Source: Gracilaria domingensis
Taxonomy: Eukaryota; Rhodophyta; Florideophyceae; Gracilariales; Gracilariaceae
NCBI GenBank assembly: GCA_022539475.1
Contig: VCMS01000064.1
Span: forward strand, 62,001-126,000
Direction of reading: 5' to 3'
Length of the DNA: 64,000 nucleotides
Shown: positions 39,707 to 51,328 of the stretch, one piece after another
Position numbering within the stretch: the first letter of the stretch is position 1
Layout: each line of letters begins with the position of its first letter
Notes under the pieces: model-generated
Told to the model about the DNA's origin: nothing
The model's input: only the letters and a program-made list of their open reading frames with translations
Database searches by the model: none
Program-made: the position numbers and the translations under genes

Positions 39707-39899
39707 TACACATGACAGGCGATAGAAATCTAATTGCAGGACAAGATATTCGAAGTCCCTTCGGTAAATCATGCATGACGATCGAACTGGGAAAAGCCAT
39801 GCCGCTTATTTCACTCGCAGAGATCAAGGGGATAAGACAGCAGGTACAAGAATTTCCCTGATTTGGGCCATGAGTAACGTATAGTAGTGCAAAGAAAAC

Positions 39900-42800
39900 T
39901 CACAAGGAAAGGGAAGCACATGCCAATTTCGTCTCCGGCAGAATGGTGTCTGTGACCTTCTCCACACATCTGAGACGGATGCGTTCTACAGACGCCGGTG
40001 AGTCAAGACTGTACCAGTCAGTTAATCCATTCTGGCGACGACTAGAAGAAATTGCGTCTCGAATAGCGAAAAACACAGAGGCTGCTAGAAACAGTGGAGG
40101 TTCACCGATCGCCTTACTAGAACATATGCTACCTTCTTGGCCTCTCTTGTCCAGAACTCGCACCCGGAAATCTTGTGGCACGTCGCCAAACGCTGGTAGT
40201 TTGTACGTTCCAGGGCCCACGGTGAAAACTCTTCCTTCTTTTAGCCACACATGCTCTTTCCTGGAGCCCCGGACGAACTCTTCCATTGTGCACCATCCCA
40301 ACCCTTGTACGAAGGCTCCTTCAATTTGACCAATATCTATCGCCGGATTCAAAGGACGGCCAATGTCCATTACAATATCCGTCCGAATCACCTTCATTTC
40401 TCCTGTCAAGATATCGATTTCGACTTCCGAAACAGCTGCACCATTTGTGAAATACGAAAATGGCCTTCCAGTGGACCCCGGTACAGTTAAGTCGATGTCG
40501 TCTATGCCTGGCGTTTTGTAAAAGCCGGTTGCAAACAAACTAGCACGGTTTATCCATGCTTTCGTGACAGCGTCCTCCCATGAAGTTTTATACTCTGGCT
40601 GCATGAACACATCTAATCGCCCTCGCAACTTCCTGCAAGCAATTTGGACAGCCATACCGTACATGTCGCTGGAAGCCGATGCAGCTGTTGGGGACGCGTT
40701 TGGAATCTTATCTGTAGCAGTTTCTGAAACAAATACCTTCTCGAGCGGAATTCCAAGCTCCGAGGCAGCGATCTGACAGATCTTCGTGTGCAGTCCCTGT
40801 CCCATTTCTACCCCACCATGAGTGACCAACACAGACCCGTCCTCTTTGTAAATGTGCACCAGTGCTCCAGCTTGGTTCAGAGGCGAGAACGAGAAACTGA
40901 TTCCAAACATGGTCGGGATTACGGACAGCCCTCGTTTCCGGTAGGTATGGGCTAAGTTAAACGCATCCACTTCACTTCGGCGTTCTGTGTATTTGGAGTC
41001 TTCTAGCACTCTGTCCCAGCTTGCCACGAGTGGTTCGGAATCAAAACTCATTCCATACGGTGTTATGCTCTGGTTCCCATTTCTACCGAATAAGTTAACC
41101 TCCCGTACCTTTTCAGGTGACAAGTTCAATTCCCAAGCAACATGTTCGATGATATTTTCGCATATCAGCATACCTTGAGGTCCACCGAATCCTCGGAAAG
41201 CTGTACTGCTTGTTGTATTGGTGTAACAAGCTCTGCCAACTAAATGGACATTTGGAATATCGTAGCAATTCACGGAATGATAAAGGGCTCGATCCAGCAC
41301 GGCGGCACTCAGGTCTACGGTATTCCCCATGTTCAGATACATATCAATTTCCATTGCTGTGATCCTTCCATTCGATTCAAATCCGACCCTGTACTTGGCT
41401 AGAAACGCATGTCGGGTACCGGTAATCATCATGTCTGTATCTCTGTCCAATACAAGTCGAACTGGTCTACAAGTGGCTTGAGCTGCAACGGCAACAGCTG
41501 AGGACAAGAAGCAACAGCGAGTTTCTTTCCCCCAAAGCCCCCTCCAATTCGCTTAACCTTGCAGACTATTTTATGAGCTGCTTGCCCAAGAGCTCGTGAT
41601 GCCATGGCCTGGGTTTTCTCCGGAGCTTGGGAGGAAGAAAAAATAGTCATCTCTCCATTCTCTTCCGGAACGGCAATTGTCCCATTGGGTTCAAGGTACC
41701 AATGCTCCTGCGCACCTATACGAACACAACCGGTCACTGTTCGATTTACCTTTTCCGCTTCTTTCAAAACCTTTACGGTTTCCCCTTTTTGAATACAACG
41801 AGGTGGTACAAACTCAGAATAGGATTCCGATTCAATAGCATCTTCTATCGTAATAACGGCGGGCATGGTTTCATACGTCACCTGAACGGCTCTAGCAGCT
41901 TCTTTAGCCTGCTCAATAGTTTCGGCCGTGACGACGGCTATGATCTGACCAACTGTCGTCACTTTCCCGTCTGCAAAGCATGGTTCGTCCTGAAAAATAG
42001 GCCCTATCATGTTATTTCCTTGGATATTCTTCACATCTACAATTTTGAAAACACCAGGTGTTTTCTTGGCATCCGAGTAGTCGACAGCAAGAATTCTAGC
42101 ATTCGCTTCCGAACTCATTACAAGCGCGGCTTGAAGTTCTCTGTCAAACTTTGGGATGTCGTCCAGGTATTTCGCTTCTCCTGAAACTTGGAGTGAAGCT
42201 GACAAATGCGGGATAGACTTCCCTGTAACATCTCTGTCCCCTAAGGGTTGACTGTCAGAGGCAATTTGAACCCCCTTGCTAACAATATGCTTTCTATGAG
42301 GAAGAAGGGGAATATCACATTCAGAATCGAAACCTAGAGTACGCAATAAGGAATAGTTATTCTTCAAACGTTCCTGGAGTGTTTGCGCGGATGCGACGAA
42401 AGCCTTAAACAAGAAACTCACAGCCAAACTTTGTCGATATTCCGGCATGCCACCAGGAACATTCTTTGGTAGAGAAACTGAACGTGCGATGACCTCCATT
42501 CCTTCCTTTAACGAATTCTGGTCAAACTTCTTTCCGATGAGAGCCTCTTCTACATCTTTCATTGGCATTGTCTGGGACGAGACCCCTCCCATTCCAATAT
42601 AGGCCGCCTCGATAACAAGACAACGATTGCTTTCACTGCTAATTGCATCTTCAGGCCCTGTACAGCTGGGCACCAGTTTCATCCGTATCCCGGCAGAAAC
42701 GATTGCAATGTCATCTTCACGTCGTCGTGAGACCTTGAATGCGTGGGTCACATCAAAAACTGACTCATTCCATGGCACAAATATGTCCATGAGAATCTCA

Positions 42801-44047
42801 TCGTGGTGCAAGTCTACCTCTCTGTAAGATATGAAAAAGTTACGTGCTTCGACTCTCCTCTTCTCTCCACTTCTACAGTTTAGCAAAATAAACGATGCGT
42901 CGGCAGCTATCCATAAAGGATTCACGTCCGATATAGGAGATGCAGTTACAATGTTTCCACCCACAGTTCCTACGTTTCTGATCTGCTTTCCGGCAAAAAG
43001 TTCTAGCTGGGCCTGGATAGCTTGCAGGGAGTTCAACTGGTAGACTTTTGTAGAGTTCATGCTCCTTCTCTTTCTCACAACGTCAGTAATGTAATTATCA
43101 AGTCGAGCCCATGTCACCGATGCCCCAATCCTCAAACCTTCCTCTAATTCTGAAATCTCCTTCAAGTCAGGTACATCCGTAGTACTTATCCATATCGGGG
43201 CTTTAAGATTCTTGAACTTAACCTCAACACCAATTTCAGTGTTTCCAGCAACTAACTTGGCCTCCGGGTTCTGACACTTGAACAACATTAAGCGCTCAAG
43301 AGTGACAGGTCGAAGCCACTGGCCGCCAGCCAAACGCAGTTCTCTTGGCTTGTAGTCTATGAGTTCCGGAGGGAACACATGTTCTTCGTCAGACCCGTTC
43401 ACACTCTTCTCTCCCTTTCCACATGTCAATATACCGTTTACTTGCTTGACAGAAACATCGTTTACCTTGCAACACTGGTCTCCCATTGGACATTGTGCAC
43501 GATCTTTTCCGTTTTCTAACGCTATAAGACTTTTGTAAGCGTCCAGAATCGGCCGATATCCAGTGCATCTGCAAAGGTTCCCATCAAAGTTCTTCTCGAC
43601 GTCCTCATCATTCAACAGAAACTTCCCTGATCCAGGTTTTGAGCCATGCTCTCGTAACAATGCAAACATGCTCATGACAATCCCTGGTGTACAAAATCCA
43701 CACTGAGAACCATGAGAGTTCGCCAGAACAGACTGTACTGGCGCCAGTCCTTCTCTGATGTTTCCAACAGCTTCAATTGTCGTGATTGCAGCTCCATCAC
43801 ATGCTGCGATGGGCATAAGACATGCATTGACAGCGCGGTGGCAAATACGCCCTTCATCCCGGTTATAGCGAGAGTACAGCACTGTGCAAGCACCGCAGCC
43901 GCCTTCACCGCAACCGAGCTTGGTGCCGGTCAAACGTTCCTCACTTCGGAGGTACGAAAGAAGAAGATTGAGGCTTTCGGCGCCTGAAATCTCTCGACGA
44001 CAACCGTTAATGTACACCAATACTGAGTCACTTTGACTTGTGCCCAT
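39900..44047 (-). CDS. XDH: Xanthine dehydrogenase, reading frame interrupted once
   Basis: Oxidises hypoxanthine and xanthine to urate with NAD. From ATG 44047 the order is: first [2Fe-2S] domain (GCGEGGCGACTV), second [2Fe-2S] domain (SQCGFCTPG, NLCRCTGYRP), FAD domain (VAGNTEIGVEVK, VGGNIVTASPISD), then the molybdopterin domain. In the last, SSTAFRGFGGPQG holds the substrate Arg, and KAIGEPPLFLAAS holds the catalytic Glu. The frame breaks near 41525: the first frame reads GGFGGKKLAV and stops at 41429, while the -1 frame continues ETRCCFLSSAVAVAA. With a -1 step or one missing G restored, the conserved GGFGGKETR appears and the length becomes about 1382 residues, close to the family's 1330-1360. 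No peroxisomal signal at the C-terminus. Divergent from the RIB7-type gene. Confidence 0.95.
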
Positions 44048-44655
44048 GACAAAAGCTCAGGTATTCGTGTTAAGGTCGGCAATACACGAAACAGAATCAA
44101 TTGCTCCGTTTTTTCCACGGTGAGGACTTCCACTCAGAGCTTGGACAGACGAATCCGCTGCGGCTCGCTGCGGCTACAACGCTCGACTTCCATTCGGAAC
44201 AACGCTTTACGATATAAGGTTATAAGATCATAAGATCTGCCATCACTGTGATGGCATCACAATGTGTCCTGCCACGTCCACGTCTGAAAAAACGGCTCTC
44301 AGAGCTCCAAGGAGACATTACATAAAACACTGTAATTCTAGGAAGGTGATGGATCGTCTCTCAACGCTTGTTAAGACAGGGCCTGAGGGCCTCAACGCTT
44401 GTTAAGACAGGGCCTGAGAGAGATATAATCGTGATCTCGGGCGATCAAGGCGAAGCCCGAGGCGACACTGGTTCTTAATCTTTATCTTTATCACCTTGGT
44501 GAAGAGAAGCTCACTTTCGTTGCTTTCAATGAGCAACATTTCTACCTAGGGCTGAATCCTTCTGAAGCCTTCGTCTTTTGTTGAGACTGACAGTTGATGG
44601 GACTAACTGGGATAGACAAACAGACTTCAAAGCTAGTCCGTTGGCAGGACCACGA
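44048..44655. promoter_or_regulatory. Divergent region XDH / RIB7-type gene with GATA-like sites
   Basis: 608 bp. On the minus strand (XDH direction) TGATAAAGATAAAGAT at about 44477-44492 contains two WGATAR words; GATA factors control purine and nitrogen use in fungi. A 31-bp tandem duplication lies at 44361-44419. A small stem CTCGGGC/GCCCGAG lies near 44437-44462. Confidence 0.4.
44361..44419. repeat. 31-bp tandem duplication, 1.9 copies
   Basis: CTCAACGCTTGTTAAGACAG plus GGCCTGAG repeats exactly with a 31-bp period, about 240-295 bp before the RIB7-type ATG. Confidence 0.92.
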
Positions 44656-45438
44656 ATGGACAACGTGCTAGACAGGACTTTCGCCGCAATAGTGCGTGAA
44701 CCTCCCCCTCAACGACCAGCAATATGTCTCACGTGGGCCCAATCATTGGACGGCAAACTAGCTTCATCCTCGAATATCCCTACCCTCATTTCTGGGACTC
44801 AGTCAATGCAAATGACACATGCCCTACGAGCGCTACATGATTCGATCCTCGTAGGGGTTGGTACAGTGTGTTCTGACAACCCTCGCTTAACGTGCCGCAT
44901 TGACGACGATACCAAGTGCACCATAGAAACCATAATGAAACGGTATCAACGCCAGCTTCCTACAAGTTACGATCCTGTACCAGTAGTACTTGATTCAAGG
45001 CTTCGAACCCCTTCGTTTACCAAATTCCTGCATAACCCCCCAAAAGAAAAGAAACAGAGGCCACTCATCTTCTGCAGCAACACTATTGATCTCAATAACA
45101 AGGGGACCTCGCTCCGTCCCTATGCAGACGTAATCCCGGTACCTGAGGTTGTAAGCGCTTTTAATCGCACTGTTCTGAGTCTCCATGAAATGTTAAGACA
45201 TTTGCGAGAAAAGCGTATTACAAGTCTTATGGTAGAAGGTGGTGCTAAAGTTATTTCTTCTTTTCTCGATCAGGGTTTATGGGATGTTGCTGTAATCACC
45301 ATCGCACCCACCATTTTCAGATCTGGGGTAGCTTTCCAAGAACGTAAACCGGACGAGCAAGCAACAATAACAGGTTTGAACGACATCTCATGGACACAAT
45401 TAGGAGAGGACGTAGTCATGGTCGGTTTTCCGACATAG
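44656..45438 (+). CDS. Riboflavin biosynthesis reductase, RIB7/RibD-C type
   Basis: Reduces the ribosyl side chain of the pyrimidine intermediate to the ribityl form with NADPH. The 260-residue product starts at ATG 44656. Family words are LTWAQSLDGKLA near residue 22, LRALHDSILVGVGTVCSDNP (substrate and NADPH site), VVLDSRLRTP and LMVEGGAKVISSFL. There is no deaminase (zinc) domain, so it is a stand-alone reductase like yeast Rib7 and archaeal ArfC, not the bacterial fused RibD. No clear transit peptide from this start; the open frame extends upstream to 44578 without ATG. It converges with the Spinster-like gene, 100 bp away. Confidence 0.88.
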   Translation: MDNVLDRTFAAIVREPPPQRPAICLTWAQSLDGKLASSSNIPTLISGTQSMQMTHALRALHDSILVGVGTVCSDNPRLTCRIDDDTKCTIETIMKRYQRQLPTSYDPVPVVLDSRLRTPSFTKFLHNPPKEKKQRPLIFCSNTIDLNNKGTSLRPYADVIPVPEVVSAFNRTVLSLHEMLRHLREKRITSLMVEGGAKVISSFLDQGLWDVAVITIAPTIFRSGVAFQERKPDEQATITGLNDISWTQLGEDVVMVGFPT

Positions 45439-45538
45439 AGCTTAGTCAAAACACACGACTTCGATGAGCCGCACTCAAACAGTACCTTGGTGTAAACAAG
45501 TGCATCGTCATTGCCAATAGGTTTCAAAATTAAGAACA

Positions 45539-47065
45539 CTAGAACTCAAGATCTCGTGCAGTAAGTTCCTCATCCTCAAGTCGTATTATTTCTTCCCCTT
45601 CATTTGTTCTTACCTCCTCATATCGACCATCTGAATGGGTTAATGCTTGGATTCGGTCCTTATGCAGATAACCAGCACAAATTATGAAAAAGAAACCAGC
45701 TATAAAACTAGCGGTGACACAAAAATACAACGCTTTTTGCAGGGCCACGGCTCTTGAAACTCCTTTTCCTCCATCATGCATCTTGTCAGCCACCAAACCG
45801 ATGGCCAATGGGGACACGGAATCTCCAAGAATATGCGATATCGTCAAAGATATTCCGTTCGCAGTGTTTCGTTGCAACGGCGGAACGACGCTAAGCTGAA
45901 TGGCTGCAAGCAAAGGCCAGGTAAAGCTCACCAATGTCTCTCCAATCAGTATTAGAAACCAAGTGAGCGTGTACTGTGACGGAGAAAAGTAAATGGCCAG
46001 AAAAACAAACGGAGTCGCGAAGAGTAAAGATAAGCCGCTTACGTAAGCATCACCCGCAGGGTCCTTCTTAGAGTATATCTTCGAAAGTTGTGGACCTAAA
46101 ATACAACCTCCGACACCTGCGATAATCGTTATAATGCCAAACGTTCGCGTTATAACTGCCTCACATACAGCGTCATTAGAGTCGCAGTTAAACCGCTGCA
46201 GCAAAGCAGAGGCCCATTGGGCTAGAGCCCCTGCTGTAAATGTCATTCCAACAGCTCCCCATGTGCTCCAGAAAAACGACTGTACTCGCCATATATCAAT
46301 AGCATCTCGAACGAAACCAGTGACGCCACTGCGTTCCGTTTTTGATGAGTTTGAGCTGGATTGGGCAATGCCGTCGGAATCACCCCTCGCGGGCTCAGCA
46401 ACGAAACAGAGCAACACGGAAGCCAACACAATCCCGAGGAACGGAGTAATTCGGAATGCCCATCGCCAATCAAGCATGCGAGCCACCTCGCCCGCGTATA
46501 TGTAGCCCAGTGCAGCCCCTAGAGGAATAGAACTGCTGTACAGCCCGAGAATACGAGTACGCTCATTCCCGGAATAAAGGTCAGCGATGATGGTAGGAGC
46601 TAGAACAGAGTACGATGCTTCACCTACACCAACCATAGCTCGAAACGCTAAAAATTGCCAGTAGTACTGCGCAAATGACGCAAACAGCCCAGCAACGCTC
46701 CATACGACAACGCCACAGAACAATAATGGAATACGGGGAACACGATCTCCAAAGTAACCGAAAACTGGGGAGAGACTCATGTATGTGATAATGAAAACGC
46801 TTGTGACTAAGCCGCCTTCCGCATCGGTGAGACCAAAACCACCTCGATCAGGCGGGGCTTGCAGGTCGTTGATAATGGCTGCAACACTCCATCTATCTGA
46901 AGTAGGAGAGGAAGGCAGAAAGGGTTAGTGTTAAGGAACTTTTAGGTGAATATTCGCAACGCTCAAATGGTTTGTAGTATTGAACGCATCCGTACCGATA
47001 TAGTTGAAAAGACTGATTGCGAACAGGAGCGCAACCACTTGGCCTTTGGAGGCCACCATGGACAT
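45539..47065 (-). CDS. Spinster-like MFS transporter, two exons
   Basis: Membrane transporter of the Spns group (lysosphospholipid or sphingolipid export in animals; plant and algal substrates unknown). Exon 1 is 47065-46996, exon 2 is 46896-45539, giving 475 residues. The splice joins TM1 LFNYI to DRWSVAAIINDLQ, restoring the typical NYIDRW motif of the family. TM2 is followed by VFGYFGDRVPRIPLL (MFS motif A) and later AFRAMVGVGEASYSVLAPTI, the Spns signature in TM4. Twelve membrane segments can be counted. The C-terminal tail is acidic (EGEEIIRLEDEELTA). The 99-nt intron has a GTACGG donor, a CACTAACC branch word and a TTCAG acceptor. A second ATG three codons downstream (47059) has good context. 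Confidence 0.92.
46897..46995 (-). other. Intron of the Spinster-like gene
   Basis: 99 nt, GTACGG...CAG on the minus strand, phase 1, with CTAAC in the last third. It splits the NYI-DRW motif. Confidence 0.88.
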
Positions 47066-47722
47066 TAGCCGCTCAGCAGAAATGAAGCGAATGAAGAGAG
47101 CTTCAGACACCCATGGTTCAGAAAAGACAGAAGTGAGGGGGTTTGAAGATTGGCAGCACGGAGAACGTGTTGAGGTTGGGGCACTGACGGGCACGTCGAC
47201 GAAGCGCGAAGGAGGGAAACAACAAGCGTGTGCGCCGTTCGTTGCACTGGCAGCACTTGCATTGCCGGACTGGCGCGGGCGTTTTTGTTGCGTCAGCCAG
47301 AGGTGCGTCGGTTGAGGTGTGCTGACGGAAAGCTCTGAATTTTCGGCGTGCTGCCAAGTGGATCACGCAGAATGGTTGAAGAGTTGTTGATGTCTTTGTC
47401 ACGTGGCCCCGTGGGTGTCGTGGACAAGTGACCGACGCTTCCACTCGCACAAGTCGTACAAGTCTGCGGCCCGCCGCCTCCCTCACACGGTTGCTGCTCC
47501 GCTGGCCAGCGCCGTAGTGAAGATCTTTGAGTCTACGTCGTTGACGTGCGTCAACCGCGCCGTCTCAAGTGTGCCATTCCTAAACGGAACTCGCTTCCGA
47601 CTCATATGCCCTTCGTTTCTTCCTTCATAGCTCATTTCAGCAGATCCGCGAAACTTGCACCGTCATAATAACACCGCTATACGCCCTTTTTCCCGTCCCC
47701 GCTGCTTATGTAACCGCAAAAC
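47066..47722. other. Divergent intergenic region Spinster-like / eIF5B
   Basis: 657 bp. Nothing beyond presumed promoters; the open frames seen are unsupported. Confidence 0.45.
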
Positions 47723-49208
47723 ATGGATGACGACCTTTTCCAGTTTGAGGCTCCTGCTGATATTGCACCTCAGCTAGTACTTGGAAAGAAGAAGAAGAAA
47801 AAGAAGAAAGAAGGATGACTCTGCGTCTAAAGCTCCTGAAAAGGCTCATCTCAGCACAAATGGTCACGGCGCGGAACACCCCGAAACGGAAGAGGCATCG
47901 CCTGTGTTGAACGACAAAGATATCACGGAAGCTGAGCCGGTGGAAGAAACAGAAGGCCAACCATTTGACACCGCGCCTACTTCCGCGTTTGCATCACTTG
48001 ATATTGGTGACGAAGACGGTGATGCCGTCCTTGAAGACGGTGATGCCGCCCTTGAAGACGATGATTTTGCTGTCGCTGATGTCGCTCCAAAGAAAAAGAA
48101 AAAGAAAAAGAGCAAGAAGCCTTTAGAGCTTCCTGATCCACCGCAGGAGAATGTGCTGCAATCTTCTGAACCTGCAAAGGACGAGCCCCCAGTGGAAGTG
48201 AAACGTCCGCTGACTGCTGCTGAAAAGAAGAAGGCGAAAAAGGAACGTGAGCGTCTCGCGAAAGAGGAAAAGGCGAAAAAAGAAAAAGAAGAGCTCGATG
48301 CGCTCCTGGCCGAACTTGACGGACCACGACCGGATGCAGGCGCAGATCAGTCTGTTAACTCGGCTCCTCAACCGGCGCAGGATGCTCCTGCCCCATCCGG
48401 TAAGAAGAAGAAGAAGAAGGGCAAAGGAAACGCGGCTGCCGCAAATGACGATGTCGATGCCCTTCTAGCCGAGTTGGGTGGAGCTGAAGCCACCCCGAAA
48501 GAAGAACCAATGCCCAAACCCGAAGCGGGCGTGGATGACTTATTGGCAGAACTCGGAGGTGCAGCGGATGCACCTGCTGCCAAGAAGAAATCCAAGAAGA
48601 AGAAGAAAAAGGGCACAGCAAAGGCAGATGATGACGCGGACGGCGGGGCTGGAGAAGGTGCGTCGGCAGCATCTGAGACTAAGAAGCCCAAGAAGAAGGA
48701 ATCTGCCATGGTGCGTAAGATGAACAAAGAGAAAAGATGTTGGCTGAACAGGAACGATTGCGAAAGCAAGAAGAAGAGGAGGCGAGACGGATCGCTGAAG
48801 AGCAGCGCCTAAAGGAGGAAGAGGAGAAAAGAAAGGCTGAAGAGAGGGCTAAGCGTAAGGCTGCTGAAAAAGCAAAGAGGGAACGAAAACGCCAGGAGGG
48901 AACTTTGCTTTCTAAGGCAGAGAAAGAAAGACGGAAAAAGGCGGAAGCATTCAGGCAGCAGATGATTGCCATGGGTCGTGTTCCGGCTGTTTCGAAAACG
49001 GAAGACTCTGAAGGACCTCAGAGAATCGTTTATAGTAGAAAGAAGAAATCAAAGTCCAAGGAAACTGAGCAACCGGTCGCTGATCAGGATCAAATGGATG
49101 TAGAGGCTCCCACGGAGGAAAGCTCTCATGCCCATGAGGGCGAGAAAATGGAGCAAGTGAAGGATGACTCTCAGCCGAGGCCTGAGCCTAAGCCTAAGCC
49201 TGAGCCTA

Positions 49209-49239
<31 letters not shown>

Positions 49240-51328
49240 AGTCATTCCTGATGCCTGGGACGAACTGCCCGATGTGGAAGAAACAGAAAAAAGTCCGAAA
49301 TCCGGAGATGGTGCAGGCGAATCCAAGAGCGTTGGAGAAAGGGAGCAGTCATCGAAATTGGAGAATGAAGCTCAGGAGGAATCTGATGATGAAGAAACGG
49401 ACGAGGACGAATCTGATGATTCGGAGTACGAAGGAATGACTAAGGCGGAGATTGCGGCAGAGAAGAAACTCGAGTCTATTCGAAGGATGAGAGCCAAGGA
49501 GAAGAACGCTGCCATGGCCGCACGCACGCGCGATCATCTTCGTTCCCCTGTCATTTGTATCCTTGGTCATGTCGATACGGGAAAGACGAAGATCCTTGAT
49601 CGAATTCGCCGAACCAACGTACAAGACGCCGAAGCGGGAGGCATCACGCAGCAAATTGGTGCCACATACTTCCCCATTGATGCCGTGAAAAAGGAGGCGA
49701 CGAAATTGGAAGAAGGGAGGAAGCTTGACTATAACGTACCTTCTTTGCTTATCATCGATACCCCTGGGCATGAATCTTTCACAAACTTGCGCTCCCGCGG
49801 TTCTTCCTTGTGTGACATTGCAATTCTTGTGGTGGATATCATGCATGGGTTGGAGCCACAAACTCGCGAGAGTATTGATCTTCTGAAAATGAGGAAGACG
49901 CCTTTCATTGTGGCGCTGAACAAGATTGATCGTATGTACGACTGGGCGGCTCAACCTCACAACTGTCCAACAAGAACAACTATCGAAAAGCAACCTCGTC
50001 ATGTACAGGAAGAGTTTTTGCGAAGAGTGCAAGAAACTAAGCTGCAATTTGCAGAGATTGGATTTAACACTGAGTTGTATTGGGAAAATAAGGATGTACG
50101 AAGGACTGTGTCTTTGGTACCCACGTCGGCCATTACTGGGGAAGGAATGCCGGATTTGCTCATGCTTCTTTTGGCTCTGCCACAGAAGTTATTGACTGAC
50201 CGGTTAATGTTTACTTCTGTTCTCGAGGCAACTGTACTCGAAGTGAAGGTAATTGAAGGATTAGGCACCACGATTGACATAATTCTCACCGGTGGAACAA
50301 TCCACGAGGGAGACACGATCATGGTGGTTGGACTCGATGGTCCTATTGTGACGACAATTCGAGCATTGCTGACACCTCATCCCATGAAAGAGATGAGAGT
50401 TAAGGGGCAGTATCTTCACCATAAGGAGATCAAGGCAGCGCAAGGTATCAAGATTTCTGCAGATGGTCTAGAAAAAGCTGTTGCCGGTACGCAGCTAATG
50501 GTTGTAGAGGATCCGTCAGATGAACAGGAGATGGAGTACGTGCGTGAAGAGGTGATGAAGGACTTCCAAACTATTCTAACAAATGTGGACAGGTCGGGAC
50601 TGGGGGTGTATGTACAGGCTTCTACTCTTGGGTCGCTTGAAGCCTTACTGGAGTATCTACGATCAACGAAGATTCCTGTATCAGGAATTAATATTGGTCC
50701 AGTGCACAAGAGGGACGTAACAAAAGCTTCAACCATGCTTGAGAAGCAGAAAGAGTATGCGACGATTCTTGCGTTTGATGTGCCAGTTGAGAGGGAAGCA
50801 CGGGAAATGGCTGAGGATGTGGGCGTACAGATCTTCACTGCAGACATTATTTATCACTTATTCGATCAGTTCACTCTGTACATGGAAAAGATCAAGAAGG
50901 AGAGACGGGAAGCTGTGAACGATGATGTGGTTTTCCCTGTGATTGCAAAAATTTTGCCACAGCACGTGTATAACAAGAAGGATCCAATCGTGGTTGGTGT
51001 GGATGTGATGGAGGGCATTCTAAGAGTTGGAACACCTTTGGTGGTTAAACATGGAGCTGAATGGCTGGACATTGGACGCGTTGTGAGCATTGAGCTCAAC
51101 AAGAAGCAAGTGCCAATTGCGAAGAAGGGGGAGAGTGTTGCTGTGAAGATTCAACACAAGTCTACGGAACACATTATGTATGGGCGACATTTTGACTTCC
51201 AGGACCAATTGGTAAGCAAGATGAGCCGGTCTGCAATTGACTTGCTAAAGGCGAGCTTCAAGGAGGACCTGGAAACGGAGGACTGGCGACTAGTGGTGAA
51301 GTTGAAGAAGATGTTCCAAATCCTTTAA
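47723..51328 (+). CDS. Translation initiation factor eIF5B, reading frame interrupted twice
   Basis: GTPase that joins the 60S subunit to the initiation complex. It begins MDDDLFQFEAPADIAP at ATG 47723. The frame breaks in a Lys (AAG/AAA) tract at about 47782-47815, where skipping one base leads into DDSASKAPEKAH. It breaks again at about 48711-48737, where a -1 step leads from MVRKMNKEK into MLAEQERLRKQ. The two steps cancel, giving about 1201 residues, normal for eIF5B. The N-terminal half is charged with repeated KKKKKK-plus-acidic blocks (DALLAELGG repeated four times in variants) and a PEPK hexanucleotide repeat. The G domain shows GHVDTGKTK, GGITQQIG, DTPGHE and NKID. Domains II-IV follow to the C-terminus. 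An essential gene with breaks only in purine tracts suggests assembly indels. Confidence 0.95.
49169..49239 (+). repeat. CCTGAG/CCTAAG hexanucleotide repeat in eIF5B
   Basis: About eleven hexamers encode a Pro-Glu/Pro-Lys alternation in the disordered N-terminal half. It is a likely length polymorphism. Confidence 0.8.

Noticed and set aside
48711-48736. A 26-nt GT-AG intron (GTGCGT...AAAAG) as the explanation of the second eIF5B frame break
   Set aside because: It would keep the frame, but it is far shorter than the 78-99 nt introns seen here and would delete MVRKMNKEK, which fits the conserved helix of the family. A one-base indel is simpler.
49164-49439. Ser/Leu repeat frame within eIF5B
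   Set aside because: It is the out-of-frame reading of the CCTGAG hexamer repeat.
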